A stretch of DNA of 64,000 nucleotides, taken from contig NZ_JANRHH010000038.1 of NCBI RefSeq assembly GCF_030433435.1, positions 34,580 to 98,579 on the forward strand, written 5' to 3'. Positions within the stretch are counted from its first letter, which is position 1. The number at the start of each line of letters is the position of its first letter. The position numbers were made by a program, and so were the translations under genes. Shown piece by piece: positions 59,527-64,000 of this stretch. The DNA is from Polycladomyces subterraneus (GTDB taxonomy: Bacteria > Bacillota > Bacilli > Thermoactinomycetales > JIR-001). Below the pieces are notes generated by a model. That model did not search any database, was not told the DNA's origin, and saw only the letters and a program-made list of their open reading frames with translations.

Positions 59527-61194
59527 ATGACAAAGATAACTAACTATTCTTCTTTAAGTTCCTCATTTTCTTGGGAGACTATACTGAATCACTATGACTG
59601 GAATCCTCGTGAGCGTTTCAATGTGGCACACGAGGTATGTGATCGCTATGCTGATGATCCTTCTCGAATAGCCATATTCTATGAGGACCAGTTTGGCAAT
59701 CAAAAAACCACATATCGAGAACTGCGTGATTGGTCCAATCAGATGGCCAATGTATTTCGCAAGCTTGGTATTAAGCGAGGAGACAGGGTTTGTGCACTGC
59801 TTCCGAAGAATCCTGCACTGATCGTGTATATTCTAGCTGCTTGGAAAGTAGGTGCAGTTTACGTTCCACTATTTACAGCGTTTGGTCCGCAAGCGATTGA
59901 ATATCGGATCAACCATTCTGAAGCAAAGGTGATTATAACCAATCAAACTCATCGTCCCAAATTACCACCAAAAGAAAATGTCCCTCATTAGAGCATATTT
60001 TCGTAATTGATGGAACCCCGAATCCGTGTGATTTGCCTTTTTGGGATATCCTTGCACTCGAGTCACCTGAACATCCGACAGAAGAAATGACAGTAGACGA
60101 TCTGTTGGCTATACAGTATACATCAGGATCCACCGGTATGCCTAAGGGAGCCATGTGGTCACACAATATGCTTATTAATATATCCGTATATGCGTTATGC
60201 GATTGATCTGCGAGACGACGATATTTTCTTAGGCGGTGCGGATCCGGGCTGGGCTTATGGTCTGATTTTTTGCACATTTTCTCCCATGTGCTTTGGCGTT
60301 CCGATTGTTTTTTACGAAGGACCATTTAAGCCAGAAACCTATTATTCGCTGATGGAAAAATACAGTGTAACGAATTTTGCGTATGCCCCAACGGCCTATC
60401 GAGCAATGGTAGCATCAGGATCACAGGTAATCAGCAAATACCATATTAAAGTACGAGCCATGAGCTCTGCTGGTGAACCTCTTAACCCTGAGGTGATACA
60501 GTTTTTCAAAAAACATCTAGGAGTAACAGTGAAAGACCACTACGGGTTATCTGAAACATTGATGCTAATAGGTAATTTTAACGCAATCGATACGGAGATC
60601 CGTCCGGGGTCGATGGGATTTGCTTTACCAGGTTTTGAAGTCGCTTTATTCGATCATACAGGTGTACCAGTAGCTGATGGTAGTGTGGGGCAAATTGCGT
60701 TTAATACTGATTCATTTCCAAATGTTTTCAAAGGATATTGGAAAGATCCTGATATGACTGCGGAAAAAATGTTGGGAAAATGGTTCTTGACAGGTGACCT
60801 AGCATCCAAAGATCGAGAAGGGTACTTTTGGTTCCAAGGTCGGGCTGACGACATAATTTCAAGTGCCGGATATCGAATTGGACCTTTTGAGATTGAAAGT
60901 TGTCTACTAGAACACCCGGCTGTAGTAGAAGCAGCCGCTGTTGGAAAACCAGATCCCATGAAAGGGGAAATAGTAAAAGCGTTTGTTGTACTAGCAGACG
61001 AATTCACACCTTCGGATGAATTGGCACAAGAGTTGTCCCTATATGTAAAAAAACGCCTTTCAAAACATGAGTATCCGCGTGAAGTTGAATTTGTAACTGA
61101 ATTACCCAAAACTCCTAGCGGTAAGATTCAACGGTTCATTCTCCGAAACCAAGAAATAGAAAAAAATAACGCTTTGCAACAAACACAAAACTAA
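59527..61194 (+). pseudogene. AMP-forming acyl-CoA synthetase, two frameshifts
   Basis: ANL-superfamily ligase (fatty or short-chain acid plus CoA and ATP). The first frame (59527-59991) covers FNVAHEVCDRYADDPSRIAIFYE and VCALLPKNPALIVYILAAWK. At about 59985 the reading shifts by -1 into a segment with the P-loop-like YTSGSTGMPKGAM. Near 60185 it shifts back to the original frame for the rest (DHYGLSETLM, GWAYG, GDLASKDREGYFWFQGRADD, KTPSGKIQR). The ATG follows AGGAGTG. The shifts are opposite in sign, so total length is kept, but the ATP-binding segment is out of frame. Confidence 0.88.
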
Positions 61195-61230
61195 AAGGCA
61201 GGAAATTCCTACAGTTTCCTTCATAAACTC

Positions 61231-61274
61231 AAAATGACTTGAGCGCCCTAAGTGGTGTCTCAAGTCATTTTTCC
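61231..61274 (+). terminator. terminator after acyl-CoA ligase
   Basis: AAATGACTTGAG/CTCAAGTCATTT stem with a 15-base loop, then further T residues. Confidence 0.92.
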
Positions 61275-61411
61275 ATTTACTAGGTATATGGCAGCGAAAT
61301 CGAGCTTCACTCCCTCTCGACACGGCAAAGGCCAGATTAGGTCTAGATACCAGCTGGGTTTTTGTATTGTAGACGCCCGAAAGTTGTATCAGAATGAAAG
61401 GATGATCAACT

Positions 61412-61852
61412 CTATACCGATTCCATATTGGAACGAATTTGCAACGCAACACGGTCAAGTTCTGAGCGTTCCGGATGGTTCGAGTAGCATCCATCGATCC
61501 GGAATGAATCTCCCTTAAAACGCGGAACTACATGCAGATGGCAGTGAAATACATCCTGAAATGCGGCTTCCCCATCGGCTAAAAGTAAGTTGATCCCTTC
61601 ACAGTACACTCTGGACAAGCGAATCGCATTCGCAATTTTCTTTGCTACCGTCATCATACGCGCAACAACGGAGTTCGGCACCTCGGACAATGACTCATAG
61701 TGCACTTTCGGGATTACAAGGGTATGTCCGGGATTGATAGGAGCGATATCAAGGAAAGCAAGGATTTGATCATCTTCATAAACGATACTGGCTGGTTCAT
61801 CCTTCTGGACGATGGAACAAAAAATACAGGAAACCTGGCGATCTTCCAGCAT
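61412..61852 (-). CDS. HIT-family nucleotide hydrolase
   Basis: A 146-residue histidine-triad protein: CIFCSIV zinc-knuckle-like start, FLDIAPINPGHTLVIPK, and the triad HCHLHVVPRF near residue 105. HIT proteins hydrolyse adenylated nucleotides or nucleotide-phosphoramidates. The ATG at 61852 follows AAGGAGG. It is a lone gene, convergent with the broken acyl-CoA ligase. Confidence 0.92.
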   Translation of the reverse strand: MLEDRQVSCIFCSIVQKDEPASIVYEDDQILAFLDIAPINPGHTLVIPKVHYESLSEVPNSVVARMMTVAKKIANAIRLSRVYCEGINLLLADGEAAFQDVFHCHLHVVPRFKGDSFRIDGCYSNHPERSELDRVALQIRSNMESV

Positions 61853-62141
61853 AGGGTTCCTCCTTTACACGGACCCAGGGGTTTTGCATCTATTGTACTA
61901 CTGCATTTCATTTGGGAAACAGCTTAATCTAAAAAACAAGACCAATACGCTTCATTTGAATGCACAAGCACCTTGGCTTTGCAAGTTGCAAGTAAATGTC
62001 AAAGGGTTGAGGTAACAAGATGAAATCAGAACATTTAGCTGGCTAAATGAGAGCAAGAGCGGGGCAAAGATTCAATTCCTCACAGGGTACAACACACCCA
62101 TCAACCCCGCATAAAATCTACACTTTTTATCCTTATAAACT

Positions 62142-62344
62142 CTATAAACAGTTACAGAATGTCTCAATAGGGTAATTGGAAACTTCCAAAATCGTCACTT
62201 GATGTCCAGCTTCTTTTAACATCATACCGGCGACCAATCCCGCCATACCCGCTCCGACAATTCATCACCTTTCGGCGATTTCGCTTCCCCTAGACTGCGG
62301 CGGATAATAGAAACCATTTGATCCGGGTTCAGGGAGACCATCAT
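62142..62344 (-). pseudogene. N-terminal stub of a flavin amine oxidase
   Basis: Starts at an ATG (62344) with AAGGAGGG upstream and reads MMVSLNPDQMVSIIRRSLG. Then, after a frameshift near 62260, it gives the FAD Rossmann motif IVGAGMAGLVAGMMLKEAGH and VTILE. Similarity ends there, about residue 60 of a family of about 450-500 residues. The fragment is therefore a truncated relic of a monoamine/L-amino-acid oxidase gene. Confidence 0.78.
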
Positions 62345-62531
62345 GCCCCCTCCTTTTTAACCCCGATATCCGCTAAGTAAAAAAGACCATATACGCTATA
62401 CTGAACGAGGTTTTTCGCCCAATTAATCGGATAATAGGCACTTTACATATTTCGTACTTACCCATATGCACGTACAAATAACCTGTGAGTGGTAGTTCAA
62501 GCTCCGTAATTAGAAAGGAGGTCTGGTTTTG

Positions 62532-64000
62532 ATGACTTGCCCCTCTTTTTTCCAACCCCCCACCAGTCCTTTTTCGACGGGTGGTAGTGGGCCTTTTAAT
62601 ATTACCACCGCTGATTTTAACGGAGACGGAAAGCCGGATCTGGCGGTTACAAACCAATCCTCCGATACGGTGTCCGTCTTTTTGGGCAATGGGGCTGGAG
62701 GTTTTACCCCTGCCCCCGGAAGCCCCTTTTCCTCTGGGGGGAATCGTCCTACCGGGATCACGACCGCTGATTTTAACGGAGATGGAAAGCCGGATCTGGC
62801 GGTTACGAATGCTAATTCCAATACGGTGTCCGTCTTTTTGGGCAATGGGGCTGGTGGATTTACACTCACAAGCTCCTTTTCCTCTGGAGGAGTTCGTCCT
62901 AACAATATCACGACCGCTGATTTTAACGGAGACGGAAAGCCGGATCTGGCAGTAACTAATTTTATTTCCAATACAGTGTCTGTCTTTTTAGGCAACGGAG
63001 CTGGTGGTTTTTCACCCGCCCCGGGAAGCCCCTTTGCCTCTGGGGGTACTCGACCTCAAGGATTAACAACCGCCGATTTCAACGGAGACGGAAAGCCGGA
63101 TTTGGCACTTACAAATGCCAATTCCAATACGGTGTCCGTCTTTTTGGGCAATGGAACTGGAGGCTTTACCCCTGCTCCGGGAAGCCCCTTTGCTTCTGGG
63201 GGGAATGGTCCTATTGGGATCACGACCGCTGATTTTAACGGAGACGGAAAGCCGGATTTGGCGGTTACAAACGAGAGTTCCAATACGGTATCCGTCTTTA
63301 TAGGCAATGGGGCTGGAGGCTTTGCCCTTGCTCCGGGAAGCCCCTTTGCCTCTGGGGGGAGTGGTCCTATAGGCATTGTGTCTGCGAATTTAAATTGTAA
63401 TGGAATTGCAGATCTGACGGTCACAAATCAAAATTCCAACAATGTCTCGATTCTAATTGGTAATGGAAACGGTACCTTTCAACCCGCTGTCACCTTTTCA
63501 GTAGGATCCGCACCCATTGGACTCACGAGCGCTGATTTTAACGGGGATGGAAGGTCTGATCTGGCTACCGCTAACTTTAACAGTAATAACGTCACTGTTT
63601 TGATTAACAATTGTGTGCCGGTTCCCACTTGCCCCAGCAATATCACGGTGAGAAATGATCCCGGCCAATGTGGAGCGGTCGTGAATTACCCTACCCCTAC
63701 TTCCAATTGCCCAGGGGTTACCGTGACTTGTTCTCCTCCCTCGGGTTCCTTCTTTCCTGTGGGAACCACCACGGTGACCTGTACCGCGTCGGATGGGACG
63801 GGGAACACCGAAAGTTGCGCCTTTACAGTCACGGTGCAGGATACGGAACCGCCGACAATCACTTGTCCTGCTAATATCACCGTCTCTAATGATCCGGGGG
63901 AATGCGGAGCCTTCGTGACATTTCCCGATCCGACGGTCACTGACAACTGTCCCGGTGCAACAGCCACCTGCACACCAGCGTCTGGAACCTTCTTCCCCGT
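62532..64000 (+). CDS. FG-GAP (VCBS) and HYR repeat protein, partial
   Basis: Open frame of 489 codons running off the right edge. Seven FG-GAP blades of 49-52 residues (62601-63611) suggest one seven-bladed propeller. Blades 1-5 each carry the calcium loop DFNGDGKPD and NTVSVF(L/I)GNG-type strands, and are nearly identical in DNA. From 63612 come Cys-rich HYR (hyalin-like) modules: CPSNITV, NDPGQCGAVV, FFPVGTTTVTC, then a second from 63840. The ATG at 62532 is 10 bases after AGGAGG. No signal peptide is visible although such proteins are usually surface-exposed. Confidence 0.88.
   Translation, partial: MTCPSFFQPPTSPFSTGGSGPFNITTADFNGDGKPDLAVTNQSSDTVSVFLGNGAGGFTPAPGSPFSSGGNRPTGITTADFNGDGKPDLAVTNANSNTVSVFLGNGAGGFTLTSSFSSGGVRPNNITTADFNGDGKPDLAVTNFISNTVSVFLGNGAGGFSPAPGSPFASGGTRPQGLTTADFNGDGKPDLALTNANSNTVSVFLGNGTGGFTPAPGSPFASGGNGPIGITTADFNGDGKPDLAVTNESSNTVSVFIGNGAGGFALAPGSPFASGGSGPIGIVSANLNCNGIADLTVTNQNSNNVSILIGNGNGTFQPAVTFSVGSAPIGLTSADFNGDGRSDLATANFNSNNVTVLINNCVPVPTCPSNITVRNDPGQCGAVVNYPTPTSNCPGVTVTCSPPSGSFFPVGTTTVTCTASDGTGNTESCAFTVTVQDTEPPTITCPANITVSNDPGECGAFVTFPDPTVTDNCPGATATCTPASGTFFP
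62601..63521 (+). repeat. tandem repeats of about 156 bp within the FG-GAP gene
   Basis: Units start at 62601, 62757, 62907, 63063, 63219 and 63375. Their DNA is strongly conserved (GCTGATTTTAACGGAGACGG recurs nearly unchanged in four or five units); the sixth is diverged. All unit lengths are multiples of three. Confidence 0.9.

Overview
The window reads as chromosomal DNA of an endospore-forming, Gram-positive Bacillota. The gene content and order follow the Bacillus subtilis spoIIIE-tepA-rnjB-dapA-dapG-asd-spoVF-ymxH-ymxG-ylxY-pnp-rpsO-ribF-truB-rbfA-infB-nusA-rimP-polC-proS-rseP-dxr-cdsA-uppS-frr-pyrH-tsf-rpsB-codY-hslUV-trmFO-topA-dprA-sucDC block almost gene for gene, all on the minus strand. 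Base composition is clearly GC-rich up to about 58.9 kb. The flagellar/chemotaxis operon that separates rpsB from codY in B. subtilis is absent, which fits a non-motile lineage. A member of the Thermoactinomycetaceae is my best guess; this is an inference from style, not from a database match.

Layout. 1-579: start of a nucleoside-binding lipoprotein, cut by the left edge. 0.9-4.3 kb: spoIIIE, ylzJ and tepA. 4.7-7.0 kb: a HesB-like protein and ribonuclease J. 7.6-12.8 kb: dapA-dapG-asd-dpaB-dpaA-ymxH, which makes dipicolinate and diaminopimelate precursors for the spore. 13.0-16.0 kb: a short Spo0E-like phosphatase, dut, ymxG and ylxY. 16.1-26.8 kb: RNA decay and translation genes (pnp, rpsO, ribF, truB, nrnA, rbfA, infB, nusA, rimP). 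27.3-37.6 kb: polC, proS, rseP, dxr, cdsA and uppS. 37.8-43.7 kb: frr, pyrH, tsf, rpsB, codY and hslUV. 43.9-51.1 kb: trmFO, topA, dprA, sucD and sucC. The core is punctuated by strong intrinsic terminators.

From 51.3 kb the window becomes accessory. There is a 47-residue membrane peptide gene. A two-gene WYL-YolD operon has a consensus LexA (SOS) operator beside its -10. A secreted cupredoxin follows, then a plus-strand operon of a class III aminotransferase, an RpiR regulator and an unknown acidic protein. Next come a CobW-family zinc GTPase gene interrupted by two in-frame stops but still preceded by a near-perfect Zur box, and a copC-copD pair. From about 58.9 kb the DNA turns AT-rich and partly decayed: a promoter with a perfect cre box, a frameshifted acyl-CoA ligase, a HIT protein, the stub of a flavin amine oxidase, and an FG-GAP/HYR repeat protein running off the right edge.

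The most distinctive non-coding feature is a roughly 200-240 bp dispersed intergenic element with four diverged copies (about 4.5, 7.3, 27.1 and 47.6 kb) in both orientations, each just beyond the 3' end of a gene. At least one copy ends in inverted repeats. Several sporulation-type promoters and the LexA, Zur and cre sites give specific, checkable regulatory predictions.
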